From Polyangium sp. 15x6 (GTDB lineage: Bacteria; Myxococcota_A; Polyangia; Polyangiales; Polyangiaceae), in NCBI RefSeq assembly GCF_029960785.1, contig NZ_JASBQE010000043.1, positions 1 through 64,000 of the forward strand: a stretch of DNA of 64,000 nt. Reading direction: 5' to 3'. Within the stretch, counting starts at the first letter, position 1; the number at the start of each line of letters is the position of its first letter. The position numbers and the translations under genes were made by a program. Below the pieces are notes generated by a model. It ran no database searches. It was given only the letters and a program-made list of their open reading frames with translations, and was not told where the DNA came from. Of this stretch, positions 16,790 through 26,106 are shown one piece after another.

Positions 16790-18334
16790 ATGCAGGCGAC
16801 GGCCCTGACCTTCATTCTCGTGGGCCTCGATGCGTCTCCCGTGCGCGTCGAGGTGGACTCCGGTCGCGGGCCGGCGTCGTTCCAGCTCGTCGGGCTCGCC
16901 GAGGCGAGCGTGCGCGAGAGCCGCGTGCGCGTGCGCTCGGCGCTCTCGCAGATCGGCGTGGCCCTCGACGAGCACGTGATCACGGTGAACCTCGCGCCCG
17001 CCGATCTACGCAAGAGCGGCGGCGCCTTCGATCTGGCGATCGCGATGGCGGTGCTCGGCGCGCTCGGCAAGGTGCCGGGCGAGTCGCTCCGCGGGCTCGC
17101 GTTCCTCGGCGAGCTGTCGCTGACGGGCGCGATCCGGCCCGTGCGTGGGGTGCTCCCGGCGCTGCGCGGCGCGGCGGCGCGGGGGCTCGGGCGCGCCGTG
17201 GTTCCGCGGCACAACGGGGCGGAGGCGGCGAGCGTGCCGGGGCTCGAGGTCCTCGTGGCCGATCACCTCGGCGACGTCGTGGCGGCGCTCGCGGGGGAAG
17301 AGGATCTCCCGTCGGCCGGGCCGCGGCCGTCGCTCGCGTCAGACCTCGCGGAGGCGGCCGTGGATCTCGCGGAGGTGCGAGGCCAGCACGTGGCGCGGCG
17401 CGCCCTCGAGATCGCGGCGGCGGGCGGGCACAACCTCCTGATGATGGGCCCGCCGGGCGCGGGAAAAACCATGCTGGCGCGGCGGCTGCCGACGATCTTG
17501 CCGCCGCTCTCGTACGACGAGGCCCTCGAAGTGACGGCCATCCACTCGGTGGCGGGGCTCTTGCCCTCGGATCGAGGCCTCGCGCAGGCGAGGCCGTTTC
17601 GCGCGCCGCACCACACCGTGAGCCCCGCGGGCCTCGTGGGCGGGGGCGATCCGATCCGTCCCGGCGAGGTCTCGCTCGCGCACCACGGCTGCCTTTTCCT
17701 CGACGAATTGCTCGAATTCAAGCGGAGCGCGCTCGAGGTGCTGCGGCAGCCGCTCGAGGACGGCCTCGTCACGATTTGTCGTGCGCAGAGCCGCGTGGCG
17801 TTCCCGGCGAGGCCGCTCGTGGTCGCCGCGGTGAATCCATGCCCGTGTGGTTTGTTCGGGGACGAGAAGCGCCGCTGCGCTTGCACGCCCGAGGGCGTGC
17901 GGCGTTATCGAACGCGTTTGTCCGGGCCACTTCTGGATCGGCTCGATTTGCAGGTGCCGCTGCCGCCCGTGGACGTCTCGCACCTCGCGGGCAAGGAGCG
18001 CGGGGAGGCGAGCGCGGAGGTGCGGCGGCGCGTGATCGCGGCGCGGGCGATCCAATCGGCGCGGCGGGAGGCGGGCGAGACGAGCGCCCCGACGAACGCG
18101 GAGCTCGGGCCGCGCGACGTCGAGCGGGTGGCGGCGCCGGACGCGGCGGGCCGGGCGATCCTCGGGCAAGCGGTGGAGCGGCTCGGCCTCTCGGCGCGGG
18201 CGTACGGCAAGGTGCTGCGCGTGGCGCGGACGATCGCGGATCTCGACGGCGGCGGCGCGGTGCGGGCGAGCCACGTGGCCGAGGCGATCCAGGCGCGGCT
18301 GCTCGATCGCGACGGCGCGGCGGCTCGGCGCTAG
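16790..18334 (+). CDS. comM: ComM/YifB-family AAA+ ATPase
   Basis: The 514-residue protein has the full ComM/YifB layout. An N-terminal Lon-protease-like domain (residues ~15-170: FQLVGLAEASVRESR, ITVNLAPADLRKSGGAFDLA) is followed by an AAA+ Mg-chelatase-like domain with Walker A GPPGAGKT at 220-227, FRAPHHTVS and Walker B LFLDELLEF. A CPCG...CACTP cysteine cluster and a C-terminal Mg-chelatase domain follow. In naturally competent bacteria ComM is a branch-migration helicase acting after RecA strand invasion. Here recA follows 77 bp later and ssb after that, on the same strand, which supports a recombination role. The start fits MQATALTFILVG; upstream in-frame starts give a low-complexity extension. 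Confidence 0.92.
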   Translation: MQATALTFILVGLDASPVRVEVDSGRGPASFQLVGLAEASVRESRVRVRSALSQIGVALDEHVITVNLAPADLRKSGGAFDLAIAMAVLGALGKVPGESLRGLAFLGELSLTGAIRPVRGVLPALRGAAARGLGRAVVPRHNGAEAASVPGLEVLVADHLGDVVAALAGEEDLPSAGPRPSLASDLAEAAVDLAEVRGQHVARRALEIAAAGGHNLLMMGPPGAGKTMLARRLPTILPPLSYDEALEVTAIHSVAGLLPSDRGLAQARPFRAPHHTVSPAGLVGGGDPIRPGEVSLAHHGCLFLDELLEFKRSALEVLRQPLEDGLVTICRAQSRVAFPARPLVVAAVNPCPCGLFGDEKRRCACTPEGVRRYRTRLSGPLLDRLDLQVPLPPVDVSHLAGKERGEASAEVRRRVIAARAIQSARREAGETSAPTNAELGPRDVERVAAPDAAGRAILGQAVERLGLSARAYGKVLRVARTIADLDGGGAVRASHVAEAIQARLLDRDGAAARR

Positions 18335-18411
18335 CCGACCAAGAAAAACGATTTTTTTAGCAACTGGTTTCGGCGGCGGTCGAAGTAACGGGCAAGAAAG
18401 GCGGTTTTCCC

Positions 18412-19440
18412 ATGATGACGGAGCTCTTGGAGAAGATGCGGACGGTGAAGACGGTCGTTGGCTCGATCGAGAAGCAATTCGGCAAAGGGGCGATCATGTC
18501 GCTCGGGGACGAGGCGGAGACGGACGTGAGGGTCATCGGCACGGGGTCGATGGCCCTCGACGCGGCGCTCGGCATCGGCGGCTACCCGCGCGGCCGGATC
18601 GTGGAGATTTACGGCCCGGAGAGCGGCGGCAAGACGACGCTCACCCTGCACGCGATGCGCGAGGCGCAGGCCGCAGGCGGCGTGGCGGCCTTCATCGATG
18701 CCGAGCACGCGTTCGACGTGACGTATGCGCGCGCCGTCGGGGTCGACACGGAGCGGCTGCTCGTCTCGCAGCCGGATTGCGGGGAGCAGGCGCTCGAGAT
18801 CGCAGAGACGCTCACGCGGAGCGGCGCGGTCGACATCGTGGTGGTCGACTCCGTGGCGGCGCTCGTGCCCAAGGCGGAGATCGAGGGCGACATGGGCGAC
18901 GCGCACATGGGGCTGCAGGCGCGGCTCATGAGCCAGGCGCTGCGCAAGCTCACGGCGATCGCGCACCGGACGGGCACGACGCTCGTGTTCATCAACCAGC
19001 TCCGGCACAAGATCGGAGTCACGTTCGGCAACCCCGAGACCACGACGGGTGGCAATGCGCTGAAGTTTTACGCGAGCGTCCGGCTCGACGTGCGCCGCAT
19101 CGGGCCGGTGAAGGTCGGCGACGAGGCGGTGGGCTCGCGGACGCGGGTGAAGGTGGTCAAGAACAAGCTCGCGCCGCCCTTCCGCGAGGCCGAGTTCGAC
19201 ATCCGCTGGGGGACGGGCGTCGACGCGGCCTCGGACCTCATCGATTACGGCTGCCAGATCGGCATCGTCGAGAAGAGCGGGGCGCACCTCTCCTTCGGCG
19301 GCGAGCACCTCGGGCAGGGGCGCGAGCGCGCGCGGGAGACGCTGCTCGCGAACGAGCGGCTCTTCTCGGCCCTGCGCACCGCGGTGATCGCGGGCTCGGA
19401 GGCGCGCGTGGGCGCGCGGCCGGCGGAGAAGGCGGCCTGA
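18412..19440 (+). CDS. recA: Recombinase A
   Basis: The 342-residue protein is RecA over its length. Walker A is GPESGGKTT (68-76), and [21 protein letters not shown] (Walker B), the L1 loop [18 protein letters not shown], the L2 loop region [19 protein letters not shown] and the C-terminal domain are all present. It forms filaments on single-stranded DNA for homologous recombination and repair. Walker A has Gly where E. coli has Ser (ESSGKT), a common variant. The C-terminus ends ARPAEKAA without the long acidic tail of E. coli RecA. I saw no clear LexA box in the 77 bp upstream, only a symmetric A/T tract (18344-18358). Some myxobacteria have two recA genes; which copy this is cannot be told. 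Confidence 0.97.
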   Translation: MMTELLEKMRTVKTVVGSIEKQFGKGAIMSLGDEAETDVRVIGTGSMALDAALGIGGYPRGRIVEIYGPESGGKTTLTLHAMREAQAAGGVAAFIDAEHAFDVTYARAVGVDTERLLVSQPDCGEQALEIAETLTRSGAVDIVVVDSVAALVPKAEIEGDMGDAHMGLQARLMSQALRKLTAIAHRTGTTLVFINQLRHKIGVTFGNPETTTGGNALKFYASVRLDVRRIGPVKVGDEAVGSRTRVKVVKNKLAPPFREAEFDIRWGTGVDAASDLIDYGCQIGIVEKSGAHLSFGGEHLGQGRERARETLLANERLFSALRTAVIAGSEARVGARPAEKAA

Positions 19441-19495
19441 TACCACATTTCAGGAAAAACCATTCCAATCGGCAGAGACGAAAGCGGAGGACGAC

Positions 19496-20020
19496 ATGAG
19501 CGACGGCTTGAACAGGGTGGTACTACTCGGCAACCTCGGCGCGGATCCGGAGCTCCGGTATGCGGCGAACGGGACCGCGGTGTTGCAATTCCGCATGGCG
19601 ACGAACGAATCGTTCCTCGATCGGAACCGCGAGCTCACGGAGCGGACCGAGTGGCACAGCGTGGTCGTGTTCGGCCCGCGAGGCGAGGGGCTCTCGCGGG
19701 TGCTCGCCAAGGGATCGTGCGTGCTCGTGGAGGGTACGCTGCGCACGTCGAGTTACGAGAAGGACGGGCAGAAGCGGTACAAGACCGAGGTGCACGCGCG
19801 TGACATCTGCTTCGCGGGCGGCCCCTCGCTGGCGGCGCAGCGCGAGCACGCGGGGGCGATGCGGCGCGATGTGGACGACGACATCGCGCCGCTGGAGACG
19901 CCGCTCCCGCAGGAGGGGCCGGAGGCCGTGCCGGAGCCCGCGCCGCCGGCCCGTCCCCCGCGCAAGCGGAACGGCGCGCCGCCGCGGAAAACGGAGATGC
20001 TCGAAGAGATGCCGTTCTGA
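19496..20020 (+). CDS. ssb: Single-stranded DNA-binding protein
   Basis: The 174-residue protein has a bacterial SSB OB-fold at residues ~4-110 ([44 protein letters not shown]) and a disordered Pro/Glu/Arg-rich tail. It ends EEMPF, a version of the acidic tip by which SSB recruits partner proteins. AGGAGGAC lies just before the ATG at 19496. It follows recA by 55 bp and comM by about 1.2 kb on the same strand, making a compact DNA-recombination cluster. A 13-bp-stem terminator follows. Confidence 0.95.
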   Translation: MSDGLNRVVLLGNLGADPELRYAANGTAVLQFRMATNESFLDRNRELTERTEWHSVVVFGPRGEGLSRVLAKGSCVLVEGTLRTSSYEKDGQKRYKTEVHARDICFAGGPSLAAQREHAGAMRRDVDDDIAPLETPLPQEGPEAVPEPAPPARPPRKRNGAPPRKTEMLEEMPF

Positions 20021-20040
20021 AGCAGGATGGGGGGCGACAC

Positions 20041-20072
20041 GGCCCGGGACGCGGGAAAACGCGTCCCGGGCC
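20041..20072 (+). terminator. Strong hairpin after ssb
   Basis: GGCCCGGGACGCG (20041-20053) pairs perfectly with CGCGTCCCGGGCC (20060-20072), giving a 13-bp stem with a 6-nt loop. No T-run follows, so termination efficiency is uncertain. It marks the end of the comM-recA-ssb cluster. Confidence 0.6.
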
Positions 20073-20124
20073 CACGGCTCGGCCTTGTGGCAGCACGGCC
20101 CCCGTGGCAAATGTCGGGCATACC

Positions 20125-21711
20125 ATGGCACTGCGACTTACCACCACGCCGATTCTTGCCCTTCTTTTCGCCGGTTTTGCTGCTGCCAGCGGTTGCGGCC
20201 GCTCGGTCCCCGGCACCAGCGACGGCGGCTCGGACGGCGATGGAGGGTTTGCCGGAAACGGCGGCACGGGGGGCTTCGGTGGCGTCGGAGGCGTGGGCGG
20301 CGTCGGAGGCGTGGGCGGCGTCGGGGGTGTGGGCGGCGTCGGGGGTGTGGGTGGCGTCGGGGGTGTGGGCGGCGTCGGGGGCTCCGTGGGCTTCTGCGGC
20401 GACGGCATCCTCGACGCGGGCGAGCAGTGCGACGACGGTGGGCTGAACAGCGACACCGGCGCGTGCAAGACCACGTGTGAAAAGGCGGTCTGCGGCGACG
20501 GGTTCGTCTACGCGGCCGTCGAGGCGTGCGACGACGCCAACGGGGTCGACGGCGACGGCTGCAACCACGACTGCATCCTCTCGGGCACGGTGCTCTACAC
20601 GGAAAGCCAGGGCGTCCCGGGGTCGACGGGCGAGGAGTTGACGAGCATCCGGCTGGACAACAAGGGAAACCTCGTCGTCGGCGGGATCGTGGGGGTGGCA
20701 GGCAACCCGGGGCACTACGACGGGTTCGTCGCCAAGCTCAATCCGCAGGGCAACCCGATGTGGTATCGGCAAATCGACGGGGCGGCGGGCCTCGACGATG
20801 GCATTTACGGCGTCGCGGTCGATCCGGCGGGCAACGTGTACGCCGTCGGGTACGAGACCCTGGCCGACGCGACGACGAACCTCATCGCTCGCAAGTTCGA
20901 CACGAACGGCGAGCCGATGTGGGCGCGAAGCTTCGACGGCGAGGCCCATGGCTACGATTACGGGTGGGGCGTCGCGATGCCGGGCGGGGGGCACCTCTAC
21001 GTCGCCGGGGGCATGATGACGAACGCCGGGGGGAGCGAGTTCTCCTTGCTGAAGTTGTCCAGCCAAACTGGCCAGATCGTGTTGGAGCGGCACACGGACG
21101 GGCCAGGCAACGGGACCGACTCGGCGCAGGGAATCGCGATCCACGGCGTTTTCATTTACCTCGCCGGCTACTTCACGAACGAGGCAGGCTTCACGGACGT
21201 TGTGTTGACCAAGCTGCAAGAGAGCGGAGGCGATCTGACCGAGGTGTGGACACGCACCCACGACGGCGCGCTTCACAACGACGATTACGCGCTCTCGGTC
21301 GCGGTCGCTCCGGATGGAAACCTCTTCGTCGGCGGCGCCGAGACCACGAACTTCAGCCTCGACGCCTGGCTGCGCAAGTACGATCCGAACGGGCAGGAGC
21401 TCTGGACCCGGACCCATTCGAGCCAGATCCCCGCGGGCCCGGACCAGATTTACGCCGTGGCCAGCGACCCGAGCGGCAACGTGGTCGTGACGGGCTACGA
21501 AGTGACCCCCTCGCTCTCGACGGACATCTGGACCCGGAAGTACGATTCCGCCGGCAATGTGCTCTGGACCAACGTGCACAACGGCACGGGGGACGGCGCC
21601 GATTACGGCGAGGGGATCACCACGAACGACGCTTCCGAGGTGTTCGTCGTGGGCACCGAGCTCACGACGGATCAGGGCTACAATGCCTGGATCCGCAAAT
21701 TCGCGCCCTGA
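20125..21711 (+). CDS. Lipoprotein with VGG repeats, DUF4215-like repeats and a beta-propeller
   Basis: The start at 20125 ([15 protein letters not shown]) gives a signal peptide with a lipobox-like AASGC; a GTG at 20104 is possible. A GVGGVG tract (residues ~50-90) is encoded by an 18-bp tandem repeat. Residues ~92-152 hold two Cys-rich units of the CGDGxxxxxEQCDDG type (DUF4215-like, found in secreted myxobacterial proteins). The rest, ~155-528, is a series of ~50-residue units such as [21 protein letters not shown] and [11 protein letters not shown], with WTRTH and KYD motifs, a six- to eight-bladed propeller of the SBBP type. It is surface-exposed and probably binds other molecules; ligand unknown. 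It converges with the caspase gene. Confidence 0.8.
   Translation: MALRLTTTPILALLFAGFAAASGCGRSVPGTSDGGSDGDGGFAGNGGTGGFGGVGGVGGVGGVGGVGGVGGVGGVGGVGGVGGVGGSVGFCGDGILDAGEQCDDGGLNSDTGACKTTCEKAVCGDGFVYAAVEACDDANGVDGDGCNHDCILSGTVLYTESQGVPGSTGEELTSIRLDNKGNLVVGGIVGVAGNPGHYDGFVAKLNPQGNPMWYRQIDGAAGLDDGIYGVAVDPAGNVYAVGYETLADATTNLIARKFDTNGEPMWARSFDGEAHGYDYGWGVAMPGGGHLYVAGGMMTNAGGSEFSLLKLSSQTGQIVLERHTDGPGNGTDSAQGIAIHGVFIYLAGYFTNEAGFTDVVLTKLQESGGDLTEVWTRTHDGALHNDDYALSVAVAPDGNLFVGGAETTNFSLDAWLRKYDPNGQELWTRTHSSQIPAGPDQIYAVASDPSGNVVVTGYEVTPSLSTDIWTRKYDSAGNVLWTNVHNGTGDGADYGEGITTNDASEVFVVGTELTTDQGYNAWIRKFAP
20281..20382 (+). repeat. 18-bp coding tandem repeat (GVGGVG)
   Basis: Units of 18 bp start at 20281, 20299, 20317, 20335, 20353 and 20371 (last partial), with few differences. 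They code for Gly-Val-Gly-Gly-Val-Gly and keep frame, so copy-number change would only alter spacer length. Confidence 0.85.
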
Positions 21712-21725
21712 ACCTCTGTCCCCTT

Positions 21726-24101
21726 TCACGAAGGTTCGGCGGCGCGCTTGCGCGTGTGCCGCCTGCGGGCGCGCGGCACCTCCTGCCAGACGAGGACGGG
21801 CCCGAACCCCCAGACATGACCCTCGACTTGCGCCAGCAGCGATTCGGCCGGGATCAAGGCCGGTTGCTTCAGGCTCGCCTCGCGGATGGCGAGCCAGCTT
21901 TCGAGGAGCATCGGCGGCACCGAGAGTCGCGGACGCCCCGTGGCTCCCTCGACGCGCAGCGCGAGGGCTTTCACGTCGGGGTGCGCGCCGAGCTTTCTGC
22001 GCAATCGGCGGAGGACGCGGGCGAGCAGAGCGCGATCGTCCTCCGTCGGGTCTCCGAGGGAGAGCAGGAGGTGCGCGCCCATGATCTGGAGCATCGGCTC
22101 GGCGCGGCTCTGCGTCAGCAAGTCTTGGAGGGCTGCGGCGTCGACCGTGCCTCCTCGCTCCCGCAGTGCGACCCGCACGAGCTCGGTTTTTCGAAGGTCT
22201 GATCGTCCGGGCCGGAAGTCTGCCTGGCCGAGGAAGATCGCGGCGCCTTGCAGGTCGGCGCGTCGGCTGTCCGGCGCGTCGCCGTAATCGCGGAGGAACT
22301 GGAAGATCTGGGTCTGGAGGCCACGCGTCGCGATCACGGCCTGGCTCAACGTGCCCACCGGCGTCTCGACGGAGAGGCGATAAACGCCGGGGTCGAGCTC
22401 GACGGTGCACGTCGTCCATGCCGCCTTGCCTTCGGGCCCCCGCTTGGATGCGCGCTCGAAATCGACGAGCGAACGGCCCTCGATATCGCGCAGATGGAGG
22501 CCGGCGGCGGGGTGGGGGACGGGCTTGGCCGGGTTGGGCTTGGCCGTGAGCGTATCTCGCACACACACGAAAAGCGAGCTCCCGCGCCCGATTTTCACGG
22601 TCGGGGTCCGGCTCTCGCGCGCAGCGTGGGTGCGGTACGAGGGTGGAGCGTTGGTCGCCGCGAGCGGCGCGGGGGAGGGGATGGTGAGCTCCACCGTGCC
22701 GAAGGTGTATTCGAACCCCGGAGCCCGGCTCGCGGACGCCATTGCCGATACGACGTACGGTCCCTCCGGGGGCTGCCTCCTGGCACTCGGGCGTTCAATC
22801 GTGGAAAAAATTCCCATGACCCTGGGCGCGACGACCCTGGGCCGGACGACGAGGTAACTCTCGCGGATCTGGTTGCCGATGAACGCCTGAATCTTGAAGA
22901 GCCCCGGCCGGGTCAGGGTGTGGTCGCGCTCTCGGGAAAGGGTGATGTAGGGTTTGTAGGAGGCATCGATGAGTTCGAGCTTCGGCGGATCTTTCTTCGT
23001 GACCCCCAGGTGGTCCCCGACCTGGACCGTACGGTACGCTTCGTTGAGGGCGACCTTCGCGTCACCCGTCTCGGAAAAGCCGGGCAATTCGAACACTTCC
23101 GACCGCCGCCCCGCGCCTTCCACGATTTCGACCATGTAAAGGCCTGCGGGGAGGCGCTCCTCCACGACCTCGGCCTCGGCGATCCGCCTGGAGACGACGT
23201 CGAGCGAGCCGCCGAGGACCCGCAGCTCTTTGCCGACGTCTGCCTTGCCCACGTGGACCTCCACCTTGAACTTCGTCCGCGGGGCGTTCGCGACGAGGAG
23301 CCGCGACTCCTCCTTGAGCTCGGGGATCTGAGAGGTCTCCGGATCGTCGCTCTCGCGCATCTCGGGGCGGAGCAACTTCCTCATGTTGCTGCGCACGTAG
23401 TCGAAGAGCGCGTGGGCGGTGATGACACCATGTTCGTCGCTCGCGCCTCCGCGGAGGCCCATGAGCAGCGCCTGCGTGAAGACGCCACGCATTTTGCCGC
23501 CGATTTCGGTCGCGCGCGCCTTCCGGGTCGATTTGGCCGCGTGCATGAACACGAACGAGGCATTGGATCCGCCGGGCGGCAGGAAGGGGTCGCACTTGGG
23601 CGGATCGGCGGAGACCTTCGCGGGCGTCGCGCAACAGTCCATGAAGAGGACGACCTCCGCGAAGTGGCCGGGCGCGACGACGCACGCCCGCAGGATGTTC
23701 GGGATACTGGAGTGGTTGTACTCGGTTCCGAACGCGTTCGCGGTCAGGAGGACCTTCGTGTCCTGGCCGCCGGGCTCCCGCATCTCGGTGCCGTGACCGG
23801 CCACGTAGACATACAGCCGACCGCCCTTCTTGACGCCATTTTCCTTCGGGAGCTCCTCGAGCACCTTGACGATCTCCTTGTTGACGGTCACCTCGTTCGG
23901 TTCGGCGTCGGCGGGTGACCTCGGCATGTCCCCGGCTGGCGAGAGGATCTTTTTGATTTGGACCTCGGGAACGTCGCCGCCCCCGGGATCCTTCAGCCAG
24001 GCGAAGAAATCCTGCGCGTCGTTCTTCGGGCCTTCCAGCTTTCCGAGACTGGGGTGGTAACGCCAGATGCCCACCACGATCGCCCAATCGTTCTTGGCCA
24101 T
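21726..24101 (-). CDS. Caspase-like (peptidase C14) multidomain protein
   Basis: The 791-residue protein starts MAKNDWAIVVGI, the typical first strand of bacterial caspases. The catalytic His is in YVYVAGHGTE (His103) and the Cys in LFMDCCATP (Cys157, with Cys156 beside it, aligned to the DSC/DCC motif of metacaspases). The p20-like region covers ~1-250. After it come several all-beta stretches (~270-600, including AGLYMVEIVE and PGVYRLSVET, like pre-albumin/PEGA folds) and a helical C-terminus with no family I recognise. There is no signal peptide or membrane helix. It starts 20 bp after the metalloprotease stop, so the two proteases should be co-expressed. Bacterial caspases are linked to regulated cell death and defence; the role here is inference. 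The longer in-frame start at 24206 would run into the protease gene. Confidence 0.85.
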   Translation of the reverse strand: MAKNDWAIVVGIWRYHPSLGKLEGPKNDAQDFFAWLKDPGGGDVPEVQIKKILSPAGDMPRSPADAEPNEVTVNKEIVKVLEELPKENGVKKGGRLYVYVAGHGTEMREPGGQDTKVLLTANAFGTEYNHSSIPNILRACVVAPGHFAEVVLFMDCCATPAKVSADPPKCDPFLPPGGSNASFVFMHAAKSTRKARATEIGGKMRGVFTQALLMGLRGGASDEHGVITAHALFDYVRSNMRKLLRPEMRESDDPETSQIPELKEESRLLVANAPRTKFKVEVHVGKADVGKELRVLGGSLDVVSRRIAEAEVVEERLPAGLYMVEIVEGAGRRSEVFELPGFSETGDAKVALNEAYRTVQVGDHLGVTKKDPPKLELIDASYKPYITLSRERDHTLTRPGLFKIQAFIGNQIRESYLVVRPRVVAPRVMGIFSTIERPSARRQPPEGPYVVSAMASASRAPGFEYTFGTVELTIPSPAPLAATNAPPSYRTHAARESRTPTVKIGRGSSLFVCVRDTLTAKPNPAKPVPHPAAGLHLRDIEGRSLVDFERASKRGPEGKAAWTTCTVELDPGVYRLSVETPVGTLSQAVIATRGLQTQIFQFLRDYGDAPDSRRADLQGAAIFLGQADFRPGRSDLRKTELVRVALRERGGTVDAAALQDLLTQSRAEPMLQIMGAHLLLSLGDPTEDDRALLARVLRRLRRKLGAHPDVKALALRVEGATGRPRLSVPPMLLESWLAIREASLKQPALIPAESLLAQVEGHVWGFGPVLVWQEVPRARRRHTRKRAAEPS

Positions 24102-24121
24102 GGCAAACCCCTCCCCGCGCG

Positions 24122-24814
24122 TCACGGATAGTGCTGCCGGATGAACGCCTTGTCCGTCGCCGAGAGCTCGTCGTTCCAGCCGACCTCGAATTCGTCGAGG
24201 GTCCACTCCTTCTTGACCGGGTAGATCATGATCGAGGAGGGATCGAACTTCGTGAAATTCGTCTCCCTGTCCACCGCGATGACGTTTTTGTAGATCACCT
24301 CGCGGCTCCAGTTGTTGGGCGGGCCGGAGAGATCGGCGTAGACTTGGTCCTCGTTCCAGCGGATGCCCGCGGCAGGGCTCATGTGCTCATGGATGAGCCC
24401 GAGGGCGTGGCCGAACTCGTGCAGGACGACGCGGCGCAGCTTCTCGTCCGGGGTGTTCTCGTCGAACCCCTCGAAATTCATCGTCGGCCGCGTCTTGTCG
24501 TTGAACGGGGGAAAATAACACTCCCGCCCCATCGCCGACCAGTGCCCCCGCCACCGGAACGAGATCCGGATCGGCGTGTTCGTTGTATTGCGGCGAAAGA
24601 CGAACCGGAGGTTCGCGCGGCCGCGCGCGGTCCACTCCTTGGCGAAGGTCTTCACCCGCTCCTGGACCGAGGGAGCTCCATCCAGGAAAGACACCTCGAT
24701 CCGGTCCCCTGGGTTCCATTTCGCTCTCTCGCGGATCGCCGCCCGGCTTTCGCCAGGGAACTGCTCACCTAGCAGCATGGCTCCACAAAAATCGCGCTCT
24801 GCGCCGTTGCTCAT
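24122..24814 (-). CDS. Zinc metalloprotease, astacin/matrixin-like
   Basis: The 230-residue protein has the metzincin zinc site HEFGHALGLIHEH (132-144: three His and the catalytic Glu) and a Met-turn SIMIYP near 194-199, the two hallmarks of this clan. The N-terminal half has strands IRISFRWRGHWS and GRECYFPPF before the active-site helix. No signal peptide is visible, so it would be cytoplasmic unless exported by another route. Cys10 in the DFCGAM segment could act as a zinc-binding switch as in matrixins; this is speculation. The ATG at 24814 is chosen because GGGAGGGAG lies just before it. The caspase gene follows after 20 bp. Confidence 0.85.
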   Translation of the reverse strand: MSNGAERDFCGAMLLGEQFPGESRAAIRERAKWNPGDRIEVSFLDGAPSVQERVKTFAKEWTARGRANLRFVFRRNTTNTPIRISFRWRGHWSAMGRECYFPPFNDKTRPTMNFEGFDENTPDEKLRRVVLHEFGHALGLIHEHMSPAAGIRWNEDQVYADLSGPPNNWSREVIYKNVIAVDRETNFTKFDPSSIMIYPVKKEWTLDEFEVGWNDELSATDKAFIRQHYP

Positions 24815-25016
24815 GACTGCTCCCTCCCACACAGGACTCCCATTCTCGAAATGGAGCCTCGGTGTCCGAGCGGCAAGCCTTCGGCCCTTGCGAGGTGAGG
24901 GACGACCATGACTCGACGAGGAAGGATTAAGGGTTTTTCGGGGCGGCGGCCGCGGTGCTCGACCTCACGCCCTGACGGGCCGCGGGCGCTCCAGCGGATG
25001 GGACGCTCTTCGTCGA

Positions 25017-25045
25017 AACATCGTTCCGTCGCGCCGAACGATGTT
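25017..25045. promoter_or_regulatory. 10-bp perfect inverted repeat before the quinone oxidoreductase gene
   Basis: AACATCGTTC (25017-25026) pairs with GAACGATGTT (25036-25045) across 9 nt; the 8-bp palindrome TTCTAGAA (25044-25051) overlaps its end. It ends 22 bp before the start at 25068, a position suited to a repressor operator or a leader hairpin. The rest of the 253-bp gap 24815-25067 shows nothing else I can name. Confidence 0.5.
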
Positions 25046-25067
25046 CTAGAAAGACCACGAACACACG

Positions 25068-26063
25068 ATGAAAGCCGTCCTTTGCAAGGCCTTCGGGCCC
25101 CCCGAATCGCTCGTCGTCGAGGATCTCCCGAGCCCCACGCCCGACGCGGGCCAGGTGATCGTCGCGGTCCACGCGGCCTCGGTCAATTTCCCCGACCTCC
25201 TCGTCATCCAGGACAAGTACCAGTTCAAGCCGAGCCTGCCCTTTTCGCCGGGCGGCGAGGTCGCTGGGATCGTCACGTCGGTGGGCAGCGGCGTGACGTC
25301 GCTCGCGGTCGGCGATCGGGTGGTCGCCTGGGCTCCGTACGGCTGCTTCGCCGAGGAGGTCGCGCTGGGCGAGGGGCAGGTCATCAAGGTGCCGGACGGG
25401 ATCGATCCCGTCACGGCCTCGACGCTGCTCGTGGCGTACGGGACGACGCATCACGCGCTGGTCGATCGGGCCGCGCTTCGGGCCGGCGAGACGCTCGTCG
25501 TGCTCGGCGCGGCGGGCGGGGTGGGCGTCGCCGCGATCGAGATCGGGAAGCTGCTCGGCGCGCGCGTCATTGCCTGCGCGTCGAGCGACGACAAACTCGA
25601 GGTTTGTCGGGCGCGCGGGGCCGACGAGGTCGTGAACTACAGCCGGGAAGACCTGAAGGCGCGGCTGAAGGCGCTCGCGCCGAACGGCGCGGACGTCGTG
25701 TACGATCCCGTCGGAGGCTCGTTCGCCGAGCCGGCGCTGCGCGCGATGGCCTGGCGAGGCCGCTACCTCGTGGTCGGATTCGCCGCGGGCGACATCCCGA
25801 AGATCCCGCTGAACCTCACGCTGCTGAAGGGCTGCTCGATCGTCGGCGTGTTCTGGGGTTCGTTCACGATGCGCGAGCCTTCGCTGTATCGCGAGGGTCT
25901 CGCCGAGCTCTTCGGGTGGGTTCGGGACGGTCGCATCCGGCCGCACGTCGAAAAGACCTATCCGCTCGAACAGGCGAGCGCGGCGCTCTCCGCGATGTCC
26001 GAGCGGCGCGTGAAGGGCAAGGTCGTGCTCGTCACGGAGCGGGGGGCCGCGGAGGCGCGCTGA
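25068..26063 (+). CDS. Zinc-independent quinone/NADPH oxidoreductase (MDR family)
   Basis: The 331-residue protein has the medium-chain reductase layout. The N-terminal GroES-like part has PGGEVAGIV and VGDRVVAW, then comes a Rossmann domain with the nucleotide-binding motif AAGGVGVAAIEIGK near residues 147-160 and a C-terminal KGKVVL strand. The zinc-ligand Cys/His pattern of alcohol dehydrogenases is missing, as in QOR-type enzymes. It likely reduces quinones or enoyl/aldehyde compounds with NADPH. An inverted repeat just upstream may control it, for example in response to electrophiles; this is inference. The arginase-family gene follows 43 bp after the stop. Confidence 0.88.
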   Translation: MKAVLCKAFGPPESLVVEDLPSPTPDAGQVIVAVHAASVNFPDLLVIQDKYQFKPSLPFSPGGEVAGIVTSVGSGVTSLAVGDRVVAWAPYGCFAEEVALGEGQVIKVPDGIDPVTASTLLVAYGTTHHALVDRAALRAGETLVVLGAAGGVGVAAIEIGKLLGARVIACASSDDKLEVCRARGADEVVNYSREDLKARLKALAPNGADVVYDPVGGSFAEPALRAMAWRGRYLVVGFAAGDIPKIPLNLTLLKGCSIVGVFWGSFTMREPSLYREGLAELFGWVRDGRIRPHVEKTYPLEQASAALSAMSERRVKGKVVLVTERGAAEAR

Positions 26064-26106
26064 GCGAAGTGCACGCCGGGGCCTTCTGGCCTACGCTAGC
26101 CCCGCC

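Noticed and set aside
18335-18411. A LexA/SOS box upstream of recA
   Set aside because: I could not find a convincing palindromic LexA-type site in the 77 bp; only an A/T-tract symmetry is visible.
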